Shown piece by piece: positions 38,813 through 47,523 of a stretch of DNA of 64,000 bases (position 1 is the first letter of the stretch; each line of letters opens with the position of its first letter). The notes beneath the pieces were generated by a model, which made no database searches, had not been told where the DNA came from, and worked only from the letters and a program-made list of their open reading frames with translations. Source of the DNA: Clostridiales bacterium (GTDB lineage Bacteria > Bacillota > Clostridia > Lachnospirales > Lachnospiraceae); contig JAAYHD010000021.1 in NCBI GenBank assembly GCA_012735495.1, forward strand, positions 28,209 through 92,208. The letters are read 5' to 3'. The position numbers and the translations under genes were made by a program.

Positions 38813-38845
38813 ACTTCCAATGGTTTCATTGGAAGTTTTTTATTT
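38813..38845 (+). terminator. Terminator of rpsU
   Basis: ACTTCCAATG (38813-38822) pairs with CATTGGAAGT (38827-38836), followed by a run of T. Confidence 0.92.
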
Positions 38846-38975
38846 TGCAAATCGGTAATAGTCTACATGAAAGAAAAAAAACATATATTATTAACAGTAT
38901 CGCTGTAATGACAGGCGGACTGTTGATTTTTCCGCCGGAGAACGAACGCATGCCTCCTTTGGAATGGGGATATGA

Positions 38976-39338
38976 ATGGGAAAGGGTATTAAATCATCGC
39001 ATAAAAAATTCAAAAAGCAGGCAAGGGATACATTATACAAGGGAATTGACACAAGGAAGAAAAAGCCTGAGCCGGACCTGTCATGCCTTGAGAGGCTTTC
39101 GTGTTATTTGAACCTGCCTGCGGATATATTGGCGGGTGCTCCAATCTTAACAGCCATGGGAAGGAATGACATATGCCTGGAGAATTACAAGAGCATTATT
39201 GAGTATGACAGCAATATAATCAAGATTCAGGCAAAGAACTGCAGGATATGCATAGAAGGGAACCATCTGAATATTATTTATTTTACGGAGGATGAGATGA
39301 GGATTACCGGTTATATAAAATCGATAAACTACATTTGA
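38976..39338 (+). CDS. yqfC: Sporulation protein YqfC
   Basis: The 120-residue protein matches the YqfC family, small proteins made in the mother cell. The conserved part begins near residue 39 (ERLSCYLNLPADILAGAPI) and includes NYKSIIEYDSNIIKIQ and the final RITGYIKSI. The first 35 residues are basic and not conserved. It lies 14 bases before yqfD, its constant partner. No biochemical function is known. In Bacillus the pair is under sigma-E. I could not find a good sigma-E promoter here. Confidence 0.85.
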   Translation: MGKGIKSSHKKFKKQARDTLYKGIDTRKKKPEPDLSCLERLSCYLNLPADILAGAPILTAMGRNDICLENYKSIIEYDSNIIKIQAKNCRICIEGNHLNIIYFTEDEMRITGYIKSINYI

Positions 39339-39352
39339 CGGGGGAATAAGTT

Positions 39353-40594
39353 ATGTTGTCAAAGCTGGTTCACTGGCTTTTTGGGTATCTTACCGTACAT
39401 ATAAGCGGCATATCGCCTGAAAGATTCATAAACCTGTGCAGCAGCAGAAGGATGTTCATATGGAATATAATCAAAGATGATGAACACTACAGGTTCAACA
39501 TATCGGTAAGGAATTACAGGAAGCTTAAGCCGATATTCAGGAAAACAAGGCTTATCCCCAAAATATATAAAAAACATGGACTTCCCTTTCTTCTTCACAA
39601 GCACAGAAAAAGAAAGGGTTTTTTTATTGGAATTATTATATGTAGTTTACTTATATATATTATGTCGCTTTATATCTGGGAAATAACCATTTCGGGAGGA
39701 TATAAATATACACCGGAAGCCATGCTTAAGTTCCTTTCCGAAAATGGCATAAAACCCGGAATAAAAAAGAAAAATGCCAGCGGAAGCAAGATAGAGGAGC
39801 TTATCAGGCTGAGCTTCAGCGATATAGGTTGGGTTTCAGCAGAGATTAAAGGCACCAGGTTAATAATAAAAATAACGGAGACCAGCATGCCTGCGCCCGT
39901 CGAGGAAGCAACCGCGCCAAGCCACATGGTGGCTGCAAAGGATGCCGTGGTAAAAAGTATAGTGACCAGGAGCGGCACGCCCATGGTAAAACCGGGAGAC
40001 GTGGTAAGAAAGGGTGACATCCTCGTTTCCGGGATTGTAGAGGTGACAAATGATTTCGGCGAAATAATCAATAAGAAACCCGTCATTGCCAGCGCGGACA
40101 TTGAATGCAGCTCTTATTACGATTATTATGATGCATTTTCGATGACATACACGGTAAAAATATTCACCGGAAAGAAGAAAACCGGCTATTATGTGACTGT
40201 TTTCGGGAAAAAAATAATTTTATATAATCCTAGATATTCATACGATATGTATGATATAATTGTTAACGAAAATACGGTTAGAATAAACGAATCGTTCTAT
40301 CTCCCCATACGGTACGGCACCATAACCGTAAGGGAATATTACAAGCAAAGGAATAAATATTCGGAGAGCGAAGCTATTGATCTGGCTAAAGAAAGAATAA
40401 ACAGGTATTTTTCAAAGCTTTCCGAAAAAGGGGTAAGCATAACCAGGAACAATGTAAAAACAGAAATTATAGACAATATGTGTGTATCCAAAGGCAGGAT
40501 ACATGTATTGGAGCCTGCATGGGAATACAGAATCGTTGATGAAAGTGAGTGGAGGATTAATCGGATTGATGAGCATAACGGAAACAATAATTGA
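39353..40594 (+). CDS. yqfD: Sporulation protein YqfD
   Basis: This 413-residue protein is a YqfD-family sporulation factor. It has a soluble N-terminal part, one membrane helix (about residues 84-108: FFIGIIICSLLIYIMSLYIW) after a Lys/Arg-rich stretch, and a large extracytoplasmic domain. The latter shows FLSENGIKPGIKKKN, DIGWVSAEIKGTRLIIKI and VRKGDILVSGIVEV, which are typical. The function is unknown but loss affects sporulation in Bacillus. The phoH start overlaps its end by about 26 bases. Confidence 0.9.
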   Translation: MLSKLVHWLFGYLTVHISGISPERFINLCSSRRMFIWNIIKDDEHYRFNISVRNYRKLKPIFRKTRLIPKIYKKHGLPFLLHKHRKRKGFFIGIIICSLLIYIMSLYIWEITISGGYKYTPEAMLKFLSENGIKPGIKKKNASGSKIEELIRLSFSDIGWVSAEIKGTRLIIKITETSMPAPVEEATAPSHMVAAKDAVVKSIVTRSGTPMVKPGDVVRKGDILVSGIVEVTNDFGEIINKKPVIASADIECSSYYDYYDAFSMTYTVKIFTGKKKTGYYVTVFGKKIILYNPRYSYDMYDIIVNENTVRINESFYLPIRYGTITVREYYKQRNKYSESEAIDLAKERINRYFSKLSEKGVSITRNNVKTEIIDNMCVSKGRIHVLEPAWEYRIVDESEWRINRIDEHNGNNN

Positions 40595-41621
40595 TATACC
40601 CATTGAGCACGAGAAGAATGTATTCGGCGATTTTGACAGCTATATAAAAATTATTGAAAGAGCATTGAATGTAACGATTATCGAACGCAACGGAGAGATT
40701 AAGGTTATAGGCGAGGCTGAGGATGTTGCCAGGGCAAAAAGCGTATTCCTGCAGCTTTTGGAACTATCCAAAAGGGGAAATGTCATTACTGAACAGCAGG
40801 TAAATTATGCGCTTGCCCTTTGCTTCGAGGAAAAAGAGAAGGAAATAATTGAGATAGATAAAGAAATAATCTGCCATACCATTAACGGCAGGCCGGTCAA
40901 GCCAAAGACAATCGGACAGAAAAAGTACGTAGACCTGATACGCAATAAAATGATCGTTTTCGGAATAGGCCCTGCGGGTACGGGAAAGACATACCTTGCC
41001 ATAGCAATGGCCGTTACCGCGTTTAAAAATGATGAAGTAAGCAAAATAATACTTACCAGGCCGGCCATTGAGGCGGGAGAAAAGCTTGGCTTTCTTCCGG
41101 GAGACCTTCAGAGCAAGGTTGATCCGTATCTCAGGCCTCTTTATGATGCCCTTTATCAGATTATGGGTCCGGATGCATATCTTAAGAATTCGGAAAAGGG
41201 ATTAATTGAGGTTGCACCCCTGGCATATATGAGAGGAAGGACCCTGGACAACGCGTTCATTATCCTTGACGAGGCACAGAATACCACACCGGCCCAGATG
41301 AAGATGTTCTTAACAAGAATCGGATTTGGTTCCAAGGCGATTATTACCGGTGACTTGACCCAGAAAGACCTTCCCAAGGGCGCGGTATCCGGGCTTGACA
41401 TGGCTATAAAGATATTGGGCAAAATAGATGAAATAGGTTTCTCATACCTGACTAACCAGGATGTAGTAAGGCATCCCCTGGTACAGAAGATTGTAAAAGC
41501 CTACGATGCTTATGAAGAAAAGCAGAAGCAGTATGAGAAGGCCGCCCAGGGAATTTATGAAAGAATCAAAAGAGGAAAACGAGTACAGAAAATCAGGAGT
41601 AATCGTTATGAAAGCAAATAA
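40569..41621 (+). CDS. phoH: PhoH-family ATPase
   Basis: The 350-residue protein is a cytoplasmic PhoH-like P-loop ATPase. GIGPAGTGKTYLAIAMAV is the Walker A region and AFIILDEAQNTTPAQMKMF the Walker B region. It has an N-terminal KH-like segment of about 90 residues. PhoH proteins are linked to RNA metabolism, and their genes often lie next to ybeY, as here. I place the start at ATG 40569, with TTG 40566 possible; GGAGG lies 10-13 bases upstream. It overlaps yqfD and the next gene. Confidence 0.93.
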   Translation: MSITETIIDIPIEHEKNVFGDFDSYIKIIERALNVTIIERNGEIKVIGEAEDVARAKSVFLQLLELSKRGNVITEQQVNYALALCFEEKEKEIIEIDKEIICHTINGRPVKPKTIGQKKYVDLIRNKMIVFGIGPAGTGKTYLAIAMAVTAFKNDEVSKIILTRPAIEAGEKLGFLPGDLQSKVDPYLRPLYDALYQIMGPDAYLKNSEKGLIEVAPLAYMRGRTLDNAFIILDEAQNTTPAQMKMFLTRIGFGSKAIITGDLTQKDLPKGAVSGLDMAIKILGKIDEIGFSYLTNQDVVRHPLVQKIVKAYDAYEEKQKQYEKAAQGIYERIKRGKRVQKIRSNRYESK

Positions 41622-42954
41622 AGAACTGCCGGATAAGAAGAATCAAGATTCTACAACCGTAGAAAAGCATAAAGTCGGAAGTATTATTTATCTAAGCTTG
41701 TTTCCGCTCCTTTCGGCAATAACCGTTGCTATTGCCGGTTACATAAAGAAAATGGAAGCAATAGAGATTCTGAAGCTGGGAATACTGTTTTTCCTTTTGT
41801 CTACGGCTTTGATGTTTTATCTGCGTTATCAGATCTTCTTGCTTGAGATAAAATATTCAAAATTAGTTATTCTTGTTTCGTATCTTATTCCGGTTTTGCT
41901 TTTCATGCTGGTTAAGAACCCCGTGACATACTGCTTTTGGGTAATCGGAGGAGTTATCGCCTCCATGCTTATTGATTATAGGATAGGATGCATGGTTTAT
42001 TTTAACCATGCCGTTTTGCTGAGCATCGCAATGCCTTTAAAGCTTGAAACGACAATTTATTTTATCATAATATGCGCGTTATATGTCATTCTGTCCGGAG
42101 CTCTTAAGAATAAATCCACTGTTGTTTACGCCGCAATTATTCTACTGTCGTCTAACATAACCCTGCTGTTCATAATCAATAATTTCATACTGGACAGGGA
42201 TTACGGCTTTGATTATCTGGCTTCATTTCTTAGTATGTTAACGGTTATCGCCGCTGCCTTTTTATTGTCATTTTTATATGGTAAATACATAATTAACGAT
42301 GTCAACGTTATTGGACCGGAGACGGATAAGGCCGATGCGCAGGCGATGGAAGCGGAAGCGTCGGCAGTCGAATCCGCGGATATGGGGTCTTTAAACGATA
42401 ATAATAAAGCTCAGGTAAAAATCAGTGAGAAATCGAGCTATGACATCCTGCTGTCGGAGGACAACAAGCTGCTAGCGGAGCTTAAAAAGCATTCCGAAGC
42501 GCTGTACAGGCATGCCATGCATATAGGAGATTTATCCGGCAGAGCCGCAGGATTTATCGGCGCAAATGAAGCCTTGGCCAAGGCAGGCGGATACTATCAT
42601 GAAATCGGGAAAATCAGGGGAAAGAATTATATAGAGGAGGGCTTATGCATTGCTGACGAATATGCTTTCCCGGAGGAGCTTAAGCTTATATTAAAGCAGC
42701 ATAATATAAAGTATGACAAGCCCACATTTATAGAATCAGCCATAGTAATGCTTTCCGATAATATTGCATCAACTATAGATTATTTGAGAAAAACGGGCAA
42801 TAATGAATTTACAACCGGCAGTATTATTGATAATATCTTTAAAATGAGGATGGATAAGGGAGCTTTTGACGAATCGGGATTAACCGTCAGGGATTTCAAG
42901 CTGCTTAAGGAGTTCTATAATAACGAGTATAATAACATGCCAAGTGGAAATTAA
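41608..42954 (+). CDS. Reduced PgpH-like membrane HD protein
   Basis: The 448-residue protein resembles the C-terminal two thirds of PgpH/YqfF, the c-di-AMP phosphodiesterase, but lacks the large extracytoplasmic 7TMR-HDED domain. It has about seven membrane helices (residues about 24-228), an acidic linker, and an HD-like domain (about 277-440). H302 is in RHAMHIGDL. The HD pair reads H331-E332 in GYYHEIGK. Further on are QH365N and D384. The segment between HE and QHN is about half the usual length. Catalysis is therefore doubtful. AGGAG lies 8 bases before ATG 41608. Its position between phoH and ybeY is that of yqfF in Bacillus. Confidence 0.8.
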   Translation: MKANKELPDKKNQDSTTVEKHKVGSIIYLSLFPLLSAITVAIAGYIKKMEAIEILKLGILFFLLSTALMFYLRYQIFLLEIKYSKLVILVSYLIPVLLFMLVKNPVTYCFWVIGGVIASMLIDYRIGCMVYFNHAVLLSIAMPLKLETTIYFIIICALYVILSGALKNKSTVVYAAIILLSSNITLLFIINNFILDRDYGFDYLASFLSMLTVIAAAFLLSFLYGKYIINDVNVIGPETDKADAQAMEAEASAVESADMGSLNDNNKAQVKISEKSSYDILLSEDNKLLAELKKHSEALYRHAMHIGDLSGRAAGFIGANEALAKAGGYYHEIGKIRGKNYIEEGLCIADEYAFPEELKLILKQHNIKYDKPTFIESAIVMLSDNIASTIDYLRKTGNNEFTTGSIIDNIFKMRMDKGAFDESGLTVRDFKLLKEFYNNEYNNMPSGN

Positions 42955-42971
42955 TAAAAGGAGAATGACGA

Positions 42972-43469
42972 TTGACCGTTCAATTGGAGTATGAAGCTAA
43001 AAAGCAACTGGATTTTGATTACGGAAAGCTAATCCGTGAGGTTGCGCGGGAGTGCCTGAAATACGAAGGCTGCCCTTATGAGGCCGAGATAAGCGTTCTG
43101 CTTACGGATGACGACGTCATACAGGAACTGAACAGGCAGTATCGAAATATTGACAAGCCGACCGACGTTCTGTCATTTCCGGCGTTAAAATTTGAAAAAG
43201 CCGGAGATTTTTTCGGCTTGGACAAGCAGCATGACATACTGTTCAACCCTGAAACCGGCGAGCTCATGCTTGGCGACATAGTCATATCGGTTGACAGGGC
43301 GGCAATACAGGCTGAAGAATACGGGCATTCGATAACCAGGGAAATCGCGTTCTTAACCGCCCACAGCATGTTTCATCTAATGGGATATGACCATGAATCC
43401 GATGGGGAAAGAATGATTATGGAGGCTAAACAGGAAGAGGTTCTTGAGCGCCTCGGAATATACAGATAG
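42972..43469 (+). CDS. ybeY: rRNA maturation factor YbeY
   Basis: YbeY is a zinc-dependent endoribonuclease in 16S rRNA 3' end processing and ribosome quality control. The 165-residue protein has the metal motif HSMFHLMGYDHESD (H-x3-H-x5-H). NRQYRNIDKPTDVLSFP is the other conserved block. The start is TTG 42972 behind AAGGAGA. A loop of about 20 residues between FPALKF and GELMLGDI is longer than in the E. coli protein. Confidence 0.95.
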   Translation: MTVQLEYEAKKQLDFDYGKLIREVARECLKYEGCPYEAEISVLLTDDDVIQELNRQYRNIDKPTDVLSFPALKFEKAGDFFGLDKQHDILFNPETGELMLGDIVISVDRAAIQAEEYGHSITREIAFLTAHSMFHLMGYDHESDGERMIMEAKQEEVLERLGIYR

Positions 43470-43488
43470 TGTTTGAAAGGTAAATGAC

Positions 43489-44619
43489 ATGAAGAAAACG
43501 GCAAACTTGGTTCTTCTTATTGTATTAGTTGCATTAACCGCGATAAGCTGTAAAAAGAATAAAGATCCAATAGATAATAGCCGGGATAATGACGATACTG
43601 TAAATGAAACGACAGTAACCCCGGAGCCATCGAAAACACCAACGCATACCCAGGAGCCCGATTCTGTCAAGGAACCCGGGCAGGAAGCCGAAGAAACCCA
43701 TGAAGGGGAAATGAGAAGCACTCTGACCGGCCTGTGGGTGCCCATTGAAATCGGAACGAAACGGCCTTATGCAATCCAGTTCAGCAATTATGTAACGGTA
43801 AAAAACCAGTGGGGAATAGGAAAGGCCGACATAGTGTATGAAGCGCTTGTCGAAGGCGGAATTACAAGGCTTTTAGCCATAGGTGAGAACTTTACCGGAG
43901 ACAGGATAGGGTCCATAAGAAGCGCCAGGCATTATTTTGCCAGCTTTGCGGACGAGTATGACGCAATATTTATTCATTACGGCAAAACGAAATATGCGGC
44001 ATCGAAGCTAAAGGAGATTAAGCTGGACAACATTGACGGCATAACAGGCATTGGGGATACCGTGTTCTACAGGGACAACTCCATGAAGGCTCCGCACAAC
44101 GCATTTACAAGCGCGGAAAGGATTCTAAAAGGAATAAATAAAATGGGATACGAAACTGAGCATCGGCAGGACTTTGAGCCCCATTATAAATTTTATGAGG
44201 AGGATACGGACCTGGCGGAGGGGATATCCTGTGAAAAGATTTCGATAAAATATCCTGACAACAAGCCTTATTTTGTATATGATCCTGACAGTAAGCTGTA
44301 TAAGCGCTTCCAGTTTGGCGAAGCCCACAAGGATGCCAACACCGGCGAGCAGCTGGCATTTAAAAATATCATAGTCCAGTTTGTCAAGGAATGGAACATA
44401 GACAAGAACGGGTATCAGACAATGGATATTGAGAATGCCGAAGGGAAAGGATATTATATAACCAACGGCAAAAAGGTGGACATAACCTGGAAAAAGAATG
44501 AAAAAAACAAATGGATGAGATATTTTGATTCAACCGGATCGGAGCTTACAATAAACCCGGGAAAGACATATATAGCCATCTTTCCCGACAATAAAACGAA
44601 GGACGTTGTGATTAATTAA
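43489..44619 (+). CDS. DUF3048 (YerB-like) lipoprotein
   Basis: The 376-residue protein has a lipoprotein signal with lipobox LTAISC, so C21 is probably lipidated. A Thr/Pro/Glu-rich linker (about 25-70) follows. The two DUF3048 subdomains carry RPYAIQFSN, GIGKADIVYEALVEGGITRL, RIGSIRSARHYF and APHNAFTSAERI, typical of YerB. The function is not established. It lies 20 bases after ybeY. Confidence 0.9.
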   Translation: MKKTANLVLLIVLVALTAISCKKNKDPIDNSRDNDDTVNETTVTPEPSKTPTHTQEPDSVKEPGQEAEETHEGEMRSTLTGLWVPIEIGTKRPYAIQFSNYVTVKNQWGIGKADIVYEALVEGGITRLLAIGENFTGDRIGSIRSARHYFASFADEYDAIFIHYGKTKYAASKLKEIKLDNIDGITGIGDTVFYRDNSMKAPHNAFTSAERILKGINKMGYETEHRQDFEPHYKFYEEDTDLAEGISCEKISIKYPDNKPYFVYDPDSKLYKRFQFGEAHKDANTGEQLAFKNIIVQFVKEWNIDKNGYQTMDIENAEGKGYYITNGKKVDITWKKNEKNKWMRYFDSTGSELTINPGKTYIAIFPDNKTKDVVIN

Positions 44620-44677
44620 AATAGATTATAGGACAAGCAGGGCGGTTGGCTTTAACCGTAAGATAAAGGAGAGGAAT

Positions 44678-46363
44678 ATGGCTAAGCACAGAACGGATAA
44701 TCAATTCTTGCTTCAGGGCAGTATATTGGCTGCCGCTTCGTTAATAGTACGCATTATTGGTCTGATATACCGCATACCCATGACCCGGATTATCGGGGAT
44801 GAAGGTATGGGGCTTTATACGATTGCATACGAGTTGTACAGCATAGCGCTTATATTGTCCTCGTACAGCCTGCCGCTTGCCGTATCAAAGCTGGTAGCAT
44901 CAAAAAGCATTATAAAGGAATATAAAAATACCTACCGCATATTTGTATGCGGAATGATTTTTGCGGTTGTTGTCGGTACGGTTTCTTTCCTTGTGCTGTT
45001 CCTGGGCGCGGACTTTTTCGCAACCGTCCTTAATAACGACCCCCACGCGGTGCTTCCTATAAAGGTGCTGGCACCAACACTGCTGGTATTCTCCATAATG
45101 GGCGTCTTCAGGGGACTTTACCAGGGCAAGAATACGATGATTCCCACCGCCATATCCCAGGTAATCGAGCAGGTTGTAAATGCCGCGGTCAGCATAATTG
45201 CGTCATACCTCCTGGTCAGAAACTTCAGCGCCTCGGAAAATGTAGCCGCATACGGAGCTGCGGGAGGAACCCTGGGAACACTGGCAGGAGCCGCGGCGGG
45301 ACTATTGTTCCTGCTGTTAGTCTATATAGCATATAGGCCGGTGTTCAAGCGCCAGGCAAGGAACGACAGGAGTACATATGTTGAGTCCTACGGTGATATA
45401 TTCCGGATGCTATTTGCAACCATTGCCCCGATAATCCTGAGCCAGACCGTTTATCATATCAGCGGTGTAATAGATAATGCCATGTTCGGAAATATCATGG
45501 CAACCAAGGAAGTTACCTATTTTGACAGTACGGTGTTTAAAAATACCGTTCCCGGAAGCCTTTATACCGCTGAGAATGTAAGGGTACTGCTTGGCATATA
45601 CGGAAACAAATACCGGAATTTATCCAATGTGCCGGTGGCCATTGCCTCCGCCATAGGTGCCGCCATTGTTACCAGTATCGCGGCCGCACAGGCCAGGGGC
45701 ATGGACGGGGTTATAAGGTATAAAACCCACGTGGCTATCAAGTTCAATATGATTATTGCCATTCCTGCGGCTGTCGGGATGGGAGTGCTGGCTTACCCGA
45801 TTCTTAACATGCTGTTCCCGGGATCAAGCAGGCTGGACGCCAATTATTTAATGCTTGGTTCCATAGCCATTGTGTTCTACTCCCTGTCAACGGTAACCAC
45901 ATCCATTCTTCAGGGTATAAACAAGCTTAAGGTACCGGTCATAAATGCTGCCATTTCATTGGGCTTCCATGTAGTAATGGTGTTTTTCCTGCTGAAGTTC
46001 ACATCCTTAAGCGGATATTCGCTGGTTATCGGAAATGTGACCTTTGCCCTTGTTATATGTGTCCTTAACTGGATATCCATCGAGAAATACCTGGATTACA
46101 AGCAGGAAATTCTAAAGACATTCATAATACCTACGGTATGTTCGGTTATAATGGGGGCCGCCACGTATTTCATATATAAAGGCCTGTATAGCTGGACCGG
46201 CAGCAACACCCTGTCAACCATTATTTCATTAATATTCGCCGTAATAATCTACTTTATCCTTCTGATACTGATGAAGGGCGTAACTGAAAACGAGTTGGAG
46301 GACCTGCCCAAGGGCGGGGCGATAATCCGTTTCCTGTACTTTATCAGGGTGTTTAAAAGATAA
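44678..46363 (+). CDS. MOP-superfamily lipid flippase (SpoVB/YtgP/MurJ type)
   Basis: The 561-residue membrane protein has about 14 helices and belongs to the polysaccharide exporter branch of the MOP superfamily. The N-terminal part QGSILAAASLIVRIIGLIYR and RIIGDEGMGLYTIAYELY is diagnostic of the SpoVB/YtgP group. YtgP acts as a lipid II flippase in Bacillus; SpoVB serves spore cortex synthesis. The sequence alone does not decide between them. AAGGAGAGG precedes the ATG, and a terminator follows. Confidence 0.88.
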   Translation: MAKHRTDNQFLLQGSILAAASLIVRIIGLIYRIPMTRIIGDEGMGLYTIAYELYSIALILSSYSLPLAVSKLVASKSIIKEYKNTYRIFVCGMIFAVVVGTVSFLVLFLGADFFATVLNNDPHAVLPIKVLAPTLLVFSIMGVFRGLYQGKNTMIPTAISQVIEQVVNAAVSIIASYLLVRNFSASENVAAYGAAGGTLGTLAGAAAGLLFLLLVYIAYRPVFKRQARNDRSTYVESYGDIFRMLFATIAPIILSQTVYHISGVIDNAMFGNIMATKEVTYFDSTVFKNTVPGSLYTAENVRVLLGIYGNKYRNLSNVPVAIASAIGAAIVTSIAAAQARGMDGVIRYKTHVAIKFNMIIAIPAAVGMGVLAYPILNMLFPGSSRLDANYLMLGSIAIVFYSLSTVTTSILQGINKLKVPVINAAISLGFHVVMVFFLLKFTSLSGYSLVIGNVTFALVICVLNWISIEKYLDYKQEILKTFIIPTVCSVIMGAATYFIYKGLYSWTGSNTLSTIISLIFAVIIYFILLILMKGVTENELEDLPKGGAIIRFLYFIRVFKR

Positions 46364-46402
46364 ATATATCGATTATTAATAAATCTAAGGTTAAGGAAAT
46401 GA

Positions 46403-46442
46403 CGGCAGATTAAGAGCGTAAGCTCCCGATCTGCTGTTTTAT
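46403..46442 (+). terminator. Terminator after the flippase gene
   Basis: GCAGAT (46405-46410) pairs with ATCTGC (46429-46434), with an inner stem GAGC/GCTC, followed by TGTTTTATT. Confidence 0.75.
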
Positions 46443-46524
46443 TGTATAAAATAATGAAATTTGGGGAAAATATATGCCTGAGATATGCGGATTAATTACC
46501 GTTATTCAACGGACGGAGGCGCAA

Positions 46525-47226
46525 ATGAGAATAAAAAGGGCATATATTTATTTGCTGAGCTTTTTAACTTTATCCATCCTGTTCAGCTGCTGCTATTACC
46601 TGAGCTACAGGCATGCGTTAAGGCAATTCAATAAAAGAGCCGTGGAGAAGGCGGAAAGGCTTGCCGATCTTTATGCCGGCGCGCCGACCCCGCTTCCTTC
46701 CCCTGCAGAAACAGCAGGCTTACAGGAAAATGCCGATGATTCAGGCGGTGATGACGCCGTATCGGCGGGAGTCTTGCCGGAACCGGTTGTATTGCCTTCA
46801 ACTAAATATATTCTTGAAGTATACGACCGCAAGGAGGGAACGCTCACAACGGTTGAACAGAATCCTCCTGCGGATATTGTAGGGCTTACCAGGGAAGAGA
46901 TAGAAGATTATCTTGACGATTATATGAGGGATTTAACACTGTCCGAATACAATAAAGGCCTTCTTTCATATGAGATGTTGTCCTTTTCCGACAGGGAGGT
47001 TAAATTCAGGAAAAGCTATGATGCCGACATGGTTCCGTACAGGTTTTATGTGGCGGTCAGAAACGGTTATGTGGTTGTATATAACAGTGATTTGAAATCA
47101 ATATACGAATATACGCATATTGAGGCAAAATACCTGCCGGAGGAGGACAGGGTGGCTTTGAGCAACGGGATATATATAAACAATATAGACGAGCTTTACG
47201 CGCTGTTGGAGAGCTATACAAGCTGA
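46525..47226 (+). CDS. Single-pass membrane protein, possibly BofC-like
   Basis: This 233-residue protein has one N-terminal membrane helix (about 7-27), a Pro/Ala/acidic linker, and a C-terminal domain of about 130 residues outside the membrane. That domain (ILEVYDRKEGTLTTV at the start, VAVRNGYVVVYNSDL and YLPEEDRVALSNGI near the end) resembles BofC in plan. BofC is a forespore protein that restrains the SpoIVB protease. I regard this as a suggestion only. GGAGG lies 5 bases before ATG 46525; ATG 46474 would add 17 residues without a site. Confidence 0.6.
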   Translation: MRIKRAYIYLLSFLTLSILFSCCYYLSYRHALRQFNKRAVEKAERLADLYAGAPTPLPSPAETAGLQENADDSGGDDAVSAGVLPEPVVLPSTKYILEVYDRKEGTLTTVEQNPPADIVGLTREEIEDYLDDYMRDLTLSEYNKGLLSYEMLSFSDREVKFRKSYDADMVPYRFYVAVRNGYVVVYNSDLKSIYEYTHIEAKYLPEEDRVALSNGIYINNIDELYALLESYTS

Positions 47227-47325
47227 TATTAAAGACAATGTTTATTATGCCTTTTATGCCCGCGGTATTGGCTGTTTTTATATAAAAAGCTAAAGGGAAA
47301 TAACAGGAAGGATGTTGGCATGAAT

Positions 47326-47366
47326 GCTCCTGTCACAGTTATCGGGTGACGGGAGCTTATTGCTTT
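47326..47366 (+). terminator. Hairpin, possible terminator
   Basis: An 11-base stem (47326-47336 with 47346-47356, one G-T pair) is followed by TTATTGCTTTTA. It lies in the 297-base gap 47227-47523, which otherwise holds only a promoter and an SD-like GGGAGGTGA at 47373 without a start codon. Confidence 0.55.
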
Positions 47367-47440
47367 TAGCCGGGAGGTGAATTAATCTTAAAAAACGATT
47401 AGAAATAGGATAGCATTATATTAAATATTATAAGAAGGTC

Positions 47441-47469
47441 TTGAATAAAAATAGTCGATAAAATATAAT
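47441..47469 (+). promoter_or_regulatory. Sigma-A promoter of the BaiN-type gene
   Basis: TTGAAT (47441-47446), 17 bases, TATAAT (47464-47469), about 55 bases before the gene. Confidence 0.75.
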
Positions 47470-47523
47470 GGAACAAATGTTAAGCATTGGGTATAACATC
47501 AATTTGCATGCGAGGACGGGAAG

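Noticed and set aside
38856..38889. Sigma-E promoter for yqfC
   Set aside because: TAATAGT and CATATATT resemble the boxes, but the 19-base spacing is too long.
38845..39111. Open frame of 88 residues overlapping yqfC in another frame
   Set aside because: No recognisable family, poor start context, and it overlaps the well-supported yqfC.
47373..47410. SD-like GGGAGGTGA in the gap before the BaiN-type gene as a small gene
   Set aside because: No ATG, GTG or TTG follows at a usable distance and the frame closes after a few codons.
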